From Sthenelais limicola (Eukaryota > Annelida > Polychaeta > Phyllodocida > Sigalionidae), in contig OW804098.1 of NCBI GenBank assembly GCA_942159475.1, positions 115,680,218-115,744,217 on the forward strand: DNA of 64,000 nucleotides, read 5' to 3'. Each line of letters begins with the position of its first letter. Position 1 is the stretch's first letter. The position numbers were made by a program, and so were the translations under genes. The notes under the pieces were generated by a model that did not search any database, had not been told where the DNA came from, and saw only the letters and a list, made by a program, of their open reading frames with translations. Positions 23,282-34,202 of the stretch are shown here, piece after piece.

Positions 23282-23849
23282 TTAAGCGTGTGTTCGACCA
23301 ATACCGATTTTTGAATCCACCAGCTGTTTGATCGCATAAAAATTGAATCATATAAACATGTTTCATAATGTCAGACTTTGTTTTGTTTTTTTTATATATA
23401 TTTTGGTTTGTTTTTACAAATACTTTTATTCATCATAATCTACCTCATACAAGCTAAACACACAGTGAATAAATTGTTTATGCAAAAATAAAATGTCAAT
23501 ATATGTGTACATATGAAAACAAAAGAAACATCCCATGAGATTTAGCATATGTTGACATTAACTTGACCAACACTTGGATACCTAGGCACATTAAGGCTAC
23601 AGGAGAGGGGCTCTACACATTAAATTTCGAAAAAATCCTTGGAAACATTTTGACCCCAACGCAAGATATATATTGTTATTGTTATTGTAGAAGGTAAAGT
23701 TAAGATTTGTAACGTACATAAATCATGAACAGTATGTGAACTTAAAAATAAGTATCAATCCTAATTAATTAAGGACTGCCAGGAAGATCTATGTATTCAT
23801 AGAGGGTGAAGCAAGAGTCCTTTTTCCGCAAGGAATATGATATGTATAT
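23282..23849. other. unannotated stretch, possible retroposon tail
   Basis: A T-rich run at 23377-23416 followed by CTTTTATTCATC could be the poly(A) end and signal of a minus-strand retroposon. No coding relic is visible. Confidence 0.3.
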
Positions 23850-24084
23850 GGGTCCGATTTTCAGAAAACGTACAATTGGCAGCTGTATACATTTAGTCAA
23901 TTTTGCTAAATTAGGCTGCAATTTGGTCAATACTAGGTAAATTCGATTATATTCAGCATTGCATTGATTCTAGCAATCTGTTTGGTTAGGTTGAACTGTA
24001 TTTTGAACTTTATTTTTGTTTGAAATTTGAGTTATTTGAGAAGATTGGTGAAGCTGAATTGTACATTTTCTGAAAATCTTACCC
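23850..24084 (+). mobile_element. F1 MITE, subfamily B
   Basis: A complete forward copy. The flanks are ATAT / GTAT. Confidence 0.9.
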
Positions 24085-24231
24085 GTATGTGTCAATTTGA
24101 AATAAACTGTTACAATAAATGTCCTCCTGTACCCTCCTCCAGGGTAGTCCTCCAGGGTTGAGACCTGGTTGTTGCTATGGTGCTGGTTCTGCCGTGGCGA
24201 GGAATACCTTGTATGGCTTACATAATTATCT

Positions 24232-24466
24232 GGGTCAGATTGTCAGAAAATGTACAATTGGTAGCTCTACACATTTAGTAAACTCTCCTAAATTAGGCTG
24301 TACACTCATGAATACCGGGTATATATGAGTATATTTGGTATTGCATTGATTTAAAGTATCAGTTCTGTTATGTTAAATTGCATTTTGAAGCTTATTTTTG
24401 TCTTAAATGTGGGTTATTTGAGAGGATTGGTGAAGGAGAATTGTACATTTTCTAAAAATCTGACCC
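24232..24466 (+). mobile_element. F1 MITE, subfamily A
   Basis: A complete forward copy with both inverted ends. It is one of three copies within 1 kb. Confidence 0.9.
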
Positions 24467-24518
24467 ATATAGACGGGTGGAGGAAGCATTGTTCTGGGTC
24501 GAGCAAGCACTGGGGACA

Positions 24519-24762
24519 GGGTGAAGTCACCATAAAATGTACAATTCACCTACACTAATCTTCTGGAAATAATAATATAACCCAAATTTCAGACAAAAGT
24601 GAAGTTCAAAATACAGTTCAACCTAACCAAACAGATTGCTAGAATCAATGCAATGCCGAATATACTCGAATTTACCTAGTATTGACCGAATTTCATCCTA
24701 ATTTAGCAGAAGTTACTAAATGTGTACAGCTGCCAAGTGTACATTTTCTGAAAATCTGACCC
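24519..24762 (-). mobile_element. F1 MITE, subfamily B
   Basis: A reversed copy with the alternative left end GGGTGAAGTCACCAT and a short internal duplication (AATAATAATATAACCC). Confidence 0.85.
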
Positions 24763-25049
24763 AGTTGGTGATGCGGTGGAAAATAATCAATTCAGGACAT
24801 TGACACTCCTGCACTGGTATTGTTTATTGCAACGTTAACAGTTCCAACACGATGTACCACAACATTCTGTTACATTGAATAACAATCTTAATTAATCTGT
24901 TGAAATATAAATTTTCTATATTCATGTTAGATATCTATGTTTGAAATCAAGTTTGCAATAATTATGTCTTGATGGGCAATTATTAATAAAATAGCTGAGT
25001 ATACTCTATAGAATGACCTTTAAAATGAATTTGAATATTTAATAAACTG
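24763..25049. other. unannotated spacer
   Basis: AT-rich DNA. Nothing is recognised. Confidence 0.4.
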
Positions 25050-25582
25050 TCTTGAAATTTAGTACTCAGCGACCTCAAGGATTAGATACACAAAAAGTGA
25101 AAACATTTCAACAACAAGATCCTTTCGACAAATGACTTTGAAAAATATTAATTTTCAATTCAATTCAAGAATTCTTTATTGCAGCAGGTCGCCAACAATC
25201 TAAATAAACAAGTGTCTAGATAGGTCTTCCGTTGAGTGCCTGAATTTTGCAACTAAGTTGTGACTGATTTTCCTGAAACAGATCACATTTTATAGCTATG
25301 TTGTTTTGTCCCATCTCATGCGGTGTTGTTTCATTGCTAATCCTCCAGTAGAGCCAGTGAGCCTAGATTAGGCCCATTAATGTATGATTTAAGACGTCAC
25401 ACCAGGATAGTGTTCTTACTCATAATACCAGTAATGGATATATATATTACGTATTGTTAATTCAAAGGCTGATAAGACACAGTTGAGTGGCAAAGTGGCC
25501 AGATCCTGGGATTGTCTTGTCGTTAACTACATAAAATCATATCTTACATCATCAAGAGCACCAACATTCCTATGTCATAGTA

Positions 25583-25817
25583 GGGTCAGATCTTTAGAAA
25601 ATGTACAATTGGCAGCTCTACACATTTTGGAAATTTTGCTAAATTAGGCTTAAAAATTATGAATACTGGGTATAGCGGAGTATATTTGGTATGGCATTGA
25701 TTTAAAGTATCAGTTCTGTTATGTTAAACTGGATTTTAGAGCTCATTTCTGTCTTAAATGTGTGTTATTTGAGAGGATTGGTGAAGGCGAATTGTACATT
25801 TTCTGGCGACTTCAGCC
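25583..25817 (+). mobile_element. F1 MITE, subfamily A
   Basis: Lies inside the right arm of the inverted duplication and is absent from the left arm, so it inserted after the copies separated. Its right end is the variant CTGGCGACTTCAGCC. Confidence 0.85.
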
Positions 25818-26074
25818 AGTGAGTGGCAAAGTGACTCTACCTTTATCTTCTTTTATTATTCACGCCTTTCTGTTCTCCTCCATTTGCATATTGTATTATG
25901 TATCTTTTATTGTTATGATTGTCTAAATCAGAAGCTACTCTCTGCACTAACACTCTTAGTCAGAGGCACATTATGGGACTCGGTGACCCAGTATATAAAC
26001 AAAATCTTTTTTAAAAAAAGAAATATGTTCAATATTTGTTGAATATTGGTTATCTTATTTAGCCAAATAACAGG

Positions 26075-26135
26075 TAGGTCAACCCAATGTGTTTCGGTGC
26101 ATATTTTGCCTTCTCCAGGGGTGTGAGGAATCCTT
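26075..26135 (-). ncRNA. GAAAC / CTGGAGAAGGC motif, inverted copy
   Basis: Read on the minus strand: CTGGAGAAGGC, AT-rich loop, GCACCGAAACACATTGGGTT. It is the counterpart of 18010-18062 in the inverted duplication and keeps the GAAAC intact. Confidence 0.35.
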
Positions 26136-26388
26136 CCATTTGTAGGGCTTTATATCTGATGTGTTCCAGATAAATGAGTTACAAGTCGCAAAATTGCCAT
26201 TTTTCAAAGTGATTTATTCACAGGAACCCTTTCTCAGAAGGGTTTCACATTTGAAGTGTTCAGTGCTGTTCGTAACATGAGTTTATGTACCAAATTTGAT
26301 GACTGTGTATTTAATGTATCCATGCATCCAAGGTTAATCGATGGAGTGTATATTTCACTTTATTTCACTCTTGATATGCTCAGCCCAT

Positions 26389-26692
26389 AGAGATAACATA
26401 GGCTCTGTATATTGTTTAGCTGGTCAGTACCAGAAGCATAGAGATAACATAGGCTCTGTATATTGTTTAGCTGGTCAGTACCTGAAGCATAGAGATAACA
26501 TAGGCTCTGTATATTGTTTAGCTGGTCAGTACCTGAAGCATAGAGATAACATAGGCTCTGTATATTGTTTAGCTGGTCAATACCTGAAGCATAGAGATAA
26601 CATAGGCTCTGTATATTGTTTAGCTGGTCAATACCTGAAGCATAGAGATAACATAGGCTCTGTATATTGTTTAGCTGGTCAGTAACTGAAGC
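26389..26692. repeat. 51-bp minisatellite, six units
   Basis: Six near-identical 51-bp units start at 26389, 26440, 26491, 26542, 26593 and 26644 (AGAGATAACATAGGCTCTGT...). The last is incomplete. Because 51 is 17 codons, both strands stay open and give 114- and 116-codon ORFs that are repeat artefacts. Confidence 0.95.
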
Positions 26693-27769
26693 GATATTGC
26701 TGATGGGCAATACACAGCCGACCTAGTTATTGGTACACTGTGCGCATGCAAGCTTTCTGATCGTCCACATTTCTGGCCCTTCTTTGGGGCTATGTTTTCA
26801 GAGTGAATCAAGCTTAAGAAAATGATTATTTAACTATTTATTCCTCAAAATCGCTGTAAATCATGTAAATATAACATAAGTTATGTTGGAGGGGTTAAAT
26901 AAACAAAGAACAACCCATGGATACTGGGCATCTTGAATATTCACCGATGACGGTCGGGGGCTACCATCCCTTGACCCATGGCATCTAATCCGCCTTTTGT
27001 ATACAAAAGCACAGCTTCTTATGAAATATTGCAAACGGTGCCCATGCAATTTTTCTTACACATACTATTCCGGTTACCTCACAGATTTCATTTTTTTCCG
27101 TTTTTTTCCTATGTTTCTCCGCGGTCACAACTGCCAATGAACATCTATCCAATAGTACTAGCCTTCCATGAAAGTCGATTAATCAATAAGCAATGGAAAA
27201 AATTATGAGCTTCGGTGAAAGTTGGACCACACAGATTGACCCACTGAAATCAACTGAAATGCATGGGAATGGTACGTAAGGATTCTCATAGCCATCACTG
27301 GGTGCAGACGAGCACTCTCATTTGTCGCAAAGGGTCACATCATCACAAGCCTGCAAAATGATGCCATTGACAGAGAAACGGCTTCAAAACAAACATAAAG
27401 AATCTAGGATTATCACATTAAAAAAGGTCACAAAATATATATAAACAAATAGTCTGCAGGTGTCTTATGGATCTCCCATAAGATCAATGGCAGACCTGGC
27501 CAGGCAAAACCCTTGACAACCCTTCTTTCTGAACAGCAACACAAAGTTTAGTGGCCGGGTCTTCCGGATTTTTAGTTACGCAGTGGAACGGTGGGGACAT
27601 AGGCCTATCGATGCTCTTATAAGCTTAGCTTTCAAACAATTACCTCAACTAGACGTCTTATTGGAAGCAAATAGGAAATATAAATCCTAGCGACTATACT
27701 CTGGACAGTCATCGTGAATATTCATTCCCGCCTTGAATCCTGGGTAGTTAGTTCTATCTATAAATTTAC
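26693..27769. other. unannotated stretch
   Basis: No gene or repeat is recognised. Confidence 0.4.
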
Positions 27770-28017
27770 CTACTTTACTATCTATAGTAATTGACCATTA
27801 AGAAATATCACTAACTTTTTTTTCATGCATACAAAACTGTGGAAATAATTATTGGATGCTCTAGTGTATACTGTCATTGAAATCCGCTTCATCTCCTCAT
27901 AGCTGTCCTACTGTTTACCATCATTGGAATCGGCTTGATATCATCTTTTAAAATATGATGATATCTCAAAATTATTTTTTTGCGACTTGCGACCCATTTT
28001 CCTGAAACGCATCACAT
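27770..28017. mobile_element. F2 MITE, right half
   Basis: Matches the right half of F2: TTTACCATCATTGGAATCGG, then TTTGCGACTTGCGACCCATT TTCCTGAAACGCATCACAT. The left half is missing. Confidence 0.75.
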
Positions 28018-28094
28018 TATGTACAGGTAGCACGATGTGTAAGGTTAGATACACATGCATAGCAATGGAGATTAGATTATGATATTGTTAATTT

Positions 28095-28452
28095 ATCCTA
28101 CAATAGGGCACTTGCATGTCACACTGCGCATGTCTAGTACAGTGCATGCTGGGATTGATCCGGCAAAATCTGACGTACAAATATTGGGCCACATTTTTAT
28201 CGAAAATTACAAGAATGTTTTCAACAAAATCATAGCTTGTGTAAATGATCTTTCTAAACCAAATGCATGATGGGAAACATAGGGACTTGGGTCATGGAAA
28301 CATGTAAAATGCATGGATATTGCCATTAGAACATTGATTCATATTCCATGCTGAACATGACATGTTTTCTATAGATACTGCACCATTAGTCCCATAATTC
28401 CTTGCGAATAAAGATTCAAAATGTCGGCTATGCAAATCCCCTTTTGTAGGAT
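28095..28452 (+). mobile_element. F4 TIR element, copy 1
   Basis: The inverted ends ATCCTACAATAGGGCACTTGC / inverse of ATCCTACAAAAGGGGATTTGC pair (first 20 bases each: ATCCTACAATAGGGCACTTG, ATCCTACAAAAGGGGATTTG). The interior matches 36764-37112 in reverse. No coding content is seen. Confidence 0.75.
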
Positions 28453-28484
28453 GAATTATCACTAGGGTGATAATTCATCCTACA
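28445..28484. repeat. perfect 18-bp-arm hairpin at the F4 end
   Basis: TGTAGGATGAATTATCAC and its exact inverse with a 4-nt loop (TAGG). The left arm includes the F4 terminus, so a second inverted terminus appears to follow the element head-to-head. Confidence 0.85.
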
Positions 28485-28533
28485 ATTGTAGAGTGAGTAA
28501 GAGTAAAAGTTGTTGCTCTAACACTATGTATAT

Positions 28534-28768
28534 GTGTCAGATTTTCAGAAAATGTACAATCGGCAGCTCTACACATTTAGCAAATTCTGCTAACTTTGGC
28601 TGAAAAATGATGAATACCGGGTATATCTGAGTATATCTGGTATCGCATTGATTTAAAGTATCTGTTCTGTTATGTTAAACTGCATTTTGAAGCTAGTTTT
28701 TGCCCTAAATGTGGGTTATTGGAAAGGATTGGTGAAGGCGAATTGTACATTTTCTGAAAATCTGACCC
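28534..28768 (+). mobile_element. F1 MITE, subfamily A
   Basis: A complete copy with ATAT on both sides and left end GTGTCAG. Confidence 0.9.
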
Positions 28769-29111
28769 ATATGTGAATAAATTAGCGAGATGTTTAGTTA
28801 CCGCCTATACCGCCAGACGGAGCTACCAACTGAAGCTGCCAGACAAAGGACCCAGCCTAAGGTGTCAGACAGTTACCATGGCAAATGAACGTTGGTGAAA
28901 GAACTATAAATATTTAAGCTGCATGGCTTCAGCAACCATTGTCAACCGTCACTTCTCCCAACAATAGGACTTGGACCAATATACCTGTAACTGCCTATTC
29001 TACTGTTGGGGAGAATTTTACATGAATAAAGGTTAACAGGCGAGTGGGTGAAAGGAGAGCGAATATTCTGAGTGACTAAAATGAATGAGTTAGTTAATTG
29101 GTTTATTATAT
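28769..29111. other. possible LTR-like fragment
   Basis: CTATAAATATTTAAGC (about 28905) is a TATA-like site. GAATAAAGG (about 29022) is a polyadenylation-like site about 115 bp later. This spacing suits an LTR U3-R. No matching second LTR or coding region is in the window. Confidence 0.25.
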
Positions 29112-29345
29112 GGGTCAGATTTCAGAAAATGTACAATTCAACCTCGCCAATCTTCTCAAATAACCAACATTTCAGACGAAATTAAAGTTCAAAATACAGT
29201 TCAACCTAACCAGACAGATTGCTAGAATCAATGTCATGCCGAATATACTCGGATATACCTTGTATTGACCAAATTGCAGCCTAATTTAACCCAATTCACT
29301 AAATGTGTGCAGCTGTCAATTCTACATTTTCTGAAAATCTGACCC
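29112..29345 (-). mobile_element. F1 MITE, subfamily B
   Basis: A complete reversed copy with ATAT on both sides. Confidence 0.9.
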
Positions 29346-29489
29346 ATATGGAACTTACTTGAAATTTACCGTCCACTTGTTTCTTTGCAGTTATAGATCC
29401 CATTTCTTCAATTTCCTCTGAATCAACGCTGTTTTGTCCCCAATCTGAAAGGATATAAACGTGAAATAGGAAAAATTAAAAATATCCAA

Positions 29490-29665
29490 GACTTTTCTTT
29501 TTGGAATATCCAATACCTTTTTGTCAACTTTCTTTTCCTTTTTGCCAATGTCCTTTTCCTTTTCGGATTATCCTTTTCCTTTTTGGAATATCCTTTTCTT
29601 TTTGGAATATCCTTTTCCTTTTCGGAATATCCACTCCTTTTCCAAATATCCACTCCTTTTCACCC
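29490..29665. repeat. 20-bp TTTTCC tandem repeat
   Basis: About eight degenerate units of TATCCTTTTCCTTTTYGGAA. Both strands are open through it, giving artefactual ORFs. Confidence 0.85.
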
Positions 29666-29697
29666 AAATGTACCATGATGTATTCCTACCCCAACAT

Positions 29698-29795
29698 GAC
29701 TGGGAGGGAGAAGGAGGGTGAGAGGGGGAGAGGGGGGGGTGAGCGGGAGGGGAGAGGGAGAGAGGATGAAAGAGAAAGGAAGAGAAGATGTATTG
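29698..29795. repeat. polypurine tract
   Basis: About 100 bp almost purely A/G on the plus strand (GGGAGGGAGAAGGAGGGTGA...). Confidence 0.85.
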
Positions 29796-29894
29796 GATGT
29801 GTTATGTAACACTGCTACACTACAAAGATAGCTGGTGGGCCCCCATTCAGGGGTAGTGGATAATGTTATGTAACACTGAGCCACTGAGTCATGT

Positions 29895-30129
29895 GGGTTA
29901 GATGTTCAGAAAATGTACAATTCATCTTCACCAATCCTCTCCAATAACCCAAATTTCAGACCAAAATAAAGTTCAAAATACAGTTCAACCTAACCAAACA
30001 GATCGCTAGAATCAATGCAATGCCAAATGTACAGGTATTTACATAATATTGACCAAATTGCAGCCTAATTTAGCAGAATATACTAAATGTGTACAGCTGC
30101 CAATTGTACATTTTCTGAAAATCTGACCC
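29895..30129 (-). mobile_element. F1 MITE, subfamily B
   Basis: A complete reversed copy with ATGT on both sides (29891-29894 and 30130-30133). Confidence 0.9.
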
Positions 30130-31602
30130 ATGTCTGCTTTTGTATGGGTAGAAAAGGAGTGTCCCAGGGAGGACACCAATGAGAAAAGATGGCCAAATCT
30201 AGACATAGGAGTCACAGCAGTCAGTCATGGCTTTTCATGTAGGGGAAATAGGAAAAAGGTGCAGTGATATACTTTTCGGAGGTGAATATCTAAGGGAAAT
30301 AGTGGAAAAGGAGGCTGACATGGGAAAATCGACACTGACATGGAACTTTTTGTTCTGGAAATAGTAAAATCTTCCCGGAAATAGGAAGAAAGCAGTTGGA
30401 AAAGAACTATAGTATGTGAAATAGCATGTACCACAGAGGAAAAGTCTGTACCGATTTCATCATTTGTACATATGTCTACTTTGGGACGCAACAAACGCTG
30501 TTGATATCCTTATGTTCCTTTTTCGAATAAAAAGTACTTCTTTGTCGCTCCAAGCGGCCGCCATGACACTTTTTCATTGATGCGTACTTCAAATCAGATC
30601 TTTTCTCCTTAAAATCTTTTTACCTAGCCCGAGCTATTGGTTGAAATTTCTTCTTCCACGTCAGTTTCTGTAAATTATCTAATCCCTGTTCACTGGAATT
30701 GCCTATTTCTTGTGCGTAGTTGTTCACCTGCGTACACGTGCGTAACATCGTTCTGGCTAAACGCATGCGCAAAACTACAATCATCTTATAATCGTAGTGA
30801 TACAGTAGTGTGCCAGTAAAACACAATATATATAAGTTGGCAAATGAGAATTATCGCATCTGATGTGAAACTTTGACCAATGAAATTTTTCTAAAAAAAA
30901 AATATTATCATAAGTAAAAACAGGGGTTCTTGTTGTGGGTGCACAATAATGTGATATGTTTTTTCATAAGATATCTTCGCAGGAATATTTTCATTGTTGG
31001 GGTGCTTAATTTAACGCTTTCCGTAGCATGAATTACATGTACTAAGTTTTAAGACAGTGTATGAAATATGTCCATGCATTTCTAAGGTAATTTTGTTATT
31101 ATATTTATCTACTTTACTAGTATAATTGTCCAACCAGAAACATTGCAATTTTTATTTAGTAAAAATGTCAAACTGAAAATATAGAAATACAATTTAAATG
31201 TCCTAATGATACCTTGATATTTCTCAATTGAAAATAAGAGGACATAAGTATTTCTACATTGTAAGTTTGATATCTTTATTTTTAAAAAAAAACAACATAT
31301 TGCCATATTTTTGGTTCGACATTTACTATAGTTTCTTATATTTCATATGCATGCCCAGATAGACACTGATGCATACACATTGCATGGGCGCCCAATGCTT
31401 CCATGGCTTAACGCATTTCTGATTCTATGATTCATTATCAACTTAAAGTATGTAGACAAGCAAGGACGATGGTTCCTTTATGAGATGTAAGGCAGAGACA
31501 GTTGAGCATGGTTTATTAGACGCAACCCATGTACCATCATGTAATTGTAGGATTAACCTTGCCCCCCTACGAAGTAGCCATGGAAGAAAAACTCCTTCAT
31601 AT
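30130..31602. other. unannotated stretch with F2-like remnant
   Basis: About 30940-31300 resembles the F2 interior (AAGATATCTTCGCAGGAATA; ACTTTACTAGTATAATTGTC), with a small inverted repeat near 31175-31285. No gene is recognised; the minus-strand frame at 30225-30494 shows no domain. Confidence 0.4.
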
Positions 31603-31829
31603 GGGTGAAGTTGCCAGAAAATGTACAATTCACCTTCACCAATCCTCTCAAATAACCGAAATTTCAGACGGAAATAAAGTTCAAAATCCAGTTCAACCTA
31701 ACTAAACCGATTGCTAGAATTAATGCAATGCCAAATATACTCGAATTTACCTAGTATTGACCAAATTTAGCAGAGTTCACTAAATGTATACAGCTGCCAA
31801 TTGTGCATAAATTTTTGAAAATCTGACTC
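31603..31829 (-). mobile_element. F1 MITE, subfamily B
   Basis: Reversed, with the alternative left end GGGTGAAGTTGCCAG. ATAT lies on both sides. A short deletion removes the GCAGCCTAATT portion. Confidence 0.85.
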
Positions 31830-31984
31830 ATATCGGAAAATTGAACATTCAGGTGGTTTTGTAACTGGCTAGCTTGTAAATGTTCATTTAGGATGAAAGA
31901 AAATCTAAGTGGCTCACATTACTGTAATAAGAGCCATACTACTCTTTACGACAGATGCCAAAACCCGAGGCTATACTTCCATGT

Positions 31985-32097
31985 TGGTATAACCGCCAGA
32001 AAATGTACAATTCACCTTCACCAATTAAATAGCCCAAATTTAAGACATACATTTGGTTCAAAACTCAGTTCAATATAAACAAACAGATTGTTTCAAC
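31985..32097 (-). mobile_element. F1 MITE fragment
   Basis: The left portion of a reversed copy (CCGCCAGAAAATGTACAATT...), truncated inside. Confidence 0.7.
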
Positions 32098-32563
32098 GAA
32101 GGTAATATCATATATATTCAGCTTTAATATTAAGCTTTAATATATACCACACATGTTAATATAGATCATCATAATAATAATATATACACCAAGGAATAAA
32201 TGCCAGTGAAAGTGCCTATACATGGACGGTATTGTAATGGGCAAGTAATGGGCAAGTAAGGTTGGTAGGTTTTTTTTCGAGCCTGGCATATAGATGGGTG
32301 AGATTTTCAGAAAATGTACAACTGGCAGGTCAACAGGACTGACAAATCATCCACACTGCGAATTAAGATTCAGGATGGTGGACAAGCAAATCCCCTATTA
32401 TTTAATCGCCTAGAATAAATTCTGAGAGAATTGTCTCAAGGTCTAACCAGAAATCAATTTCGAGCAAACACAAGTAGGGCAATTGGAAAATCGAGAGTCT
32501 TGTACGCAGAAATTATTAATTTATCTATTTGTTTATTGATTGATATTTATCTTGGTCATATAT
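32098..32563. other. unannotated stretch with F1 end fragment
   Basis: A solitary F1 left end lies at 32296-32329 (GGGTGAGATTTTCAGAAAAT). Nothing else is recognised. Confidence 0.5.
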
Positions 32564-32798
32564 GGGTCAGATTTTCAGAAAATGTACAATTGGCAGCTGT
32601 ACACATTGAGTAAGTTCTGCTAAACTAGGCTCCAATTTGGTCAATACTAGGTAAATTCGAGTATATTTGCTATTGCCTTGGTTCAAACAGTCTGTTTGGT
32701 TATGTTGAACTGTATTTTGAACATGATTTTTGTCTTAAATTTGGGTTGTTTGAGAGAATTGTTAAAGGTTAATTGTATATTTTCTGAAAATCTGACCC
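32564..32798 (+). mobile_element. F1 MITE, B/C-like
   Basis: A complete forward copy. The left half is like subfamily B and the right half like C (TATGTTGAACTGTATTTTGA). The flanks are ATAT / ACAT. Confidence 0.85.
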
Positions 32799-32983
32799 AC
32801 ATGTAGATTCTCGATGCGATGAGTGATTGGGGGCGTTGCCCTGTTGCGTCATATCCTTAAGGATCATTTGCGATTTTAGAAATATGATAGTAATGATAAA
32901 AAATGGATAAGAATTACTAATTAATATAAATATAATGAGGTTATGCCCATGTTACACACTGTCTCATAACAAAAGCCTATGAA

Positions 32984-33088
32984 ACTATAATGAATGATCT
33001 ATAATGAACTACAATGATCTATAATGAACTACAATGGACTATAATGAACTACAATGGACTATAATGAACTACAATGGACTATAATGAA
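32984..33088. repeat. 20-bp tandem repeat, about five units
   Basis: Unit ACTATAATGAACTACAATGG. The first units are slightly diverged or truncated. Confidence 0.9.
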
Positions 33089-33197
33089 AGGTTGGGTTCT
33101 CAGTATTGTGGTTCAAAACGTGGACTGTCAGCTAGAAATTTCATATTAAATGTCTGGCGTTGACACATGGACGTCACATCACACTTGAGTCATATGA

Positions 33198-33350
33198 TTG
33201 TGTTCCAGGAAAATGAGTCACAAGTCGCAGAAAATGGATTTGAGTAATCATATTATGTGAAAAGATGAGATCAAGCCGATTCTAATGATGGCAAACTTGA
33301 TGACAGCTATTAAATATTTCCATATTTTAAGTTTGATATTTCTTTTTCCC
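33198..33350. mobile_element. F2 MITE, left half
   Basis: TGTTCCAGGAAAATGAGTCA CAAGTCGCAGAAAATGG, then the GATCAAGCCGATTCTAATGA segment. Truncated. Confidence 0.75.
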
Positions 33351-33737
33351 AACACCTGGGTTTTTATTAATGAAATTAGACAATATTTCAGTCCAAAAGT
33401 AGTCTACCAAAAGGTTACAACGCTCTGTATTAATGTTGATGCTAGGCCTTGGCCCTCTCTTAACAGAAACATGCTATATTATACTGTAGGAGAATAAGCT
33501 CCAACCAGCGAGAGCATTTAAAACCTTATATCGTAACACATGCACTGTATCACAAGTTGAAATAAAACTCTTTCCACAACCTAAACTCGTTTATGAAAAT
33601 CAGACCCTAATGGACCAGAGCTGGGGGAAAGCACGATCTCTAACCCTTTTTGAAGATGATTTGGCCAATAAACGTTATCCTCATGGTGATGGAGGGGAAT
33701 GAGGAAATATATTATCTGATGTCTATGTCTATAATAT
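33351..33737. other. unannotated stretch
   Basis: Nothing is recognised. Confidence 0.4.
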
Positions 33738-33974
33738 GGGTCAGATTTTCAGAAAATGTACAATCTACACGTCTATACACACCTCCCAAAGTCTGCTAAA
33801 TTAGAGTGACACATGATAAATACTGAGTATATCTGAGTGTATTCCGTATTGTATTCATTCAATAAATATATCTGGTTATGTTGAACTGTATTTTGAACCT
33901 GATTTTTGTCTTAAATGTGGGTTATTTGAGAGGGTTGGTGAAGGCGAATTTTACATTTTCTGAAAATCTGACCC
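33738..33974 (+). mobile_element. F1 MITE, subfamily C
   Basis: A complete forward copy with ATAT on both sides. This is the best forward example of subfamily C (CATGATAAATACTGAGTATA). Confidence 0.9.
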
Positions 33975-34100
33975 ATATGCCAATGCAGGACTTCTAGGTC
34001 CAGTAAGTTCAGCAGAGGGGCCTTGGGCTAGATGTTGACCAGAGACATATAGGATGTCATTTGCTGCGATAATTGACCAATCTGGATTGAGTGCATCTAG

Positions 34101-34196
34101 GTGGCCGAAGTTGCCTGAAAATGTACAATTTACCTTCACCAATCCTCTCAAATAACCCAAATTTCATATGAAAATAAAGTTCAAAATACAGTTCAA
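34101..34196 (-). mobile_element. F1 MITE fragment
   Basis: The left part of a reversed copy (GAAGTTGCCTGAAAATGTAC), cut off at ACAGTTCAAG, where F2-like sequence begins. Confidence 0.7.
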
Positions 34197-34202
34197 GACA
34201 TG

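Larger units (their letters stand above)
25050..26330. repeat. right arm of the distant inverted duplication
   Basis: The reverse-complement counterpart of 17741-18660 (CGACCTCAAGGATTAGAT, CCTGAAACAGATCACATT, GGATTGTCTTGTCGTTAAC, CCTTCTCCAGGGGTGTGAGG, GTGTTCAGTGCTGTT). It is longer because of an F1 copy and about 200 bp of extra DNA near 25820-26020. Confidence 0.75.

Noticed and set aside
22558..24762. Regularly recurring repeats resembling a CRISPR array
   Set aside because: The repeats are dispersed F1 transposons of about 235 bp in both orientations with target duplications, in a eukaryotic context. They are not short direct repeats with uniform spacers.
26341..26710. Overlapping 114- and 116-codon ORFs on opposite strands
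   Set aside because: Both are products of a 51-bp tandem repeat whose length is a multiple of three.
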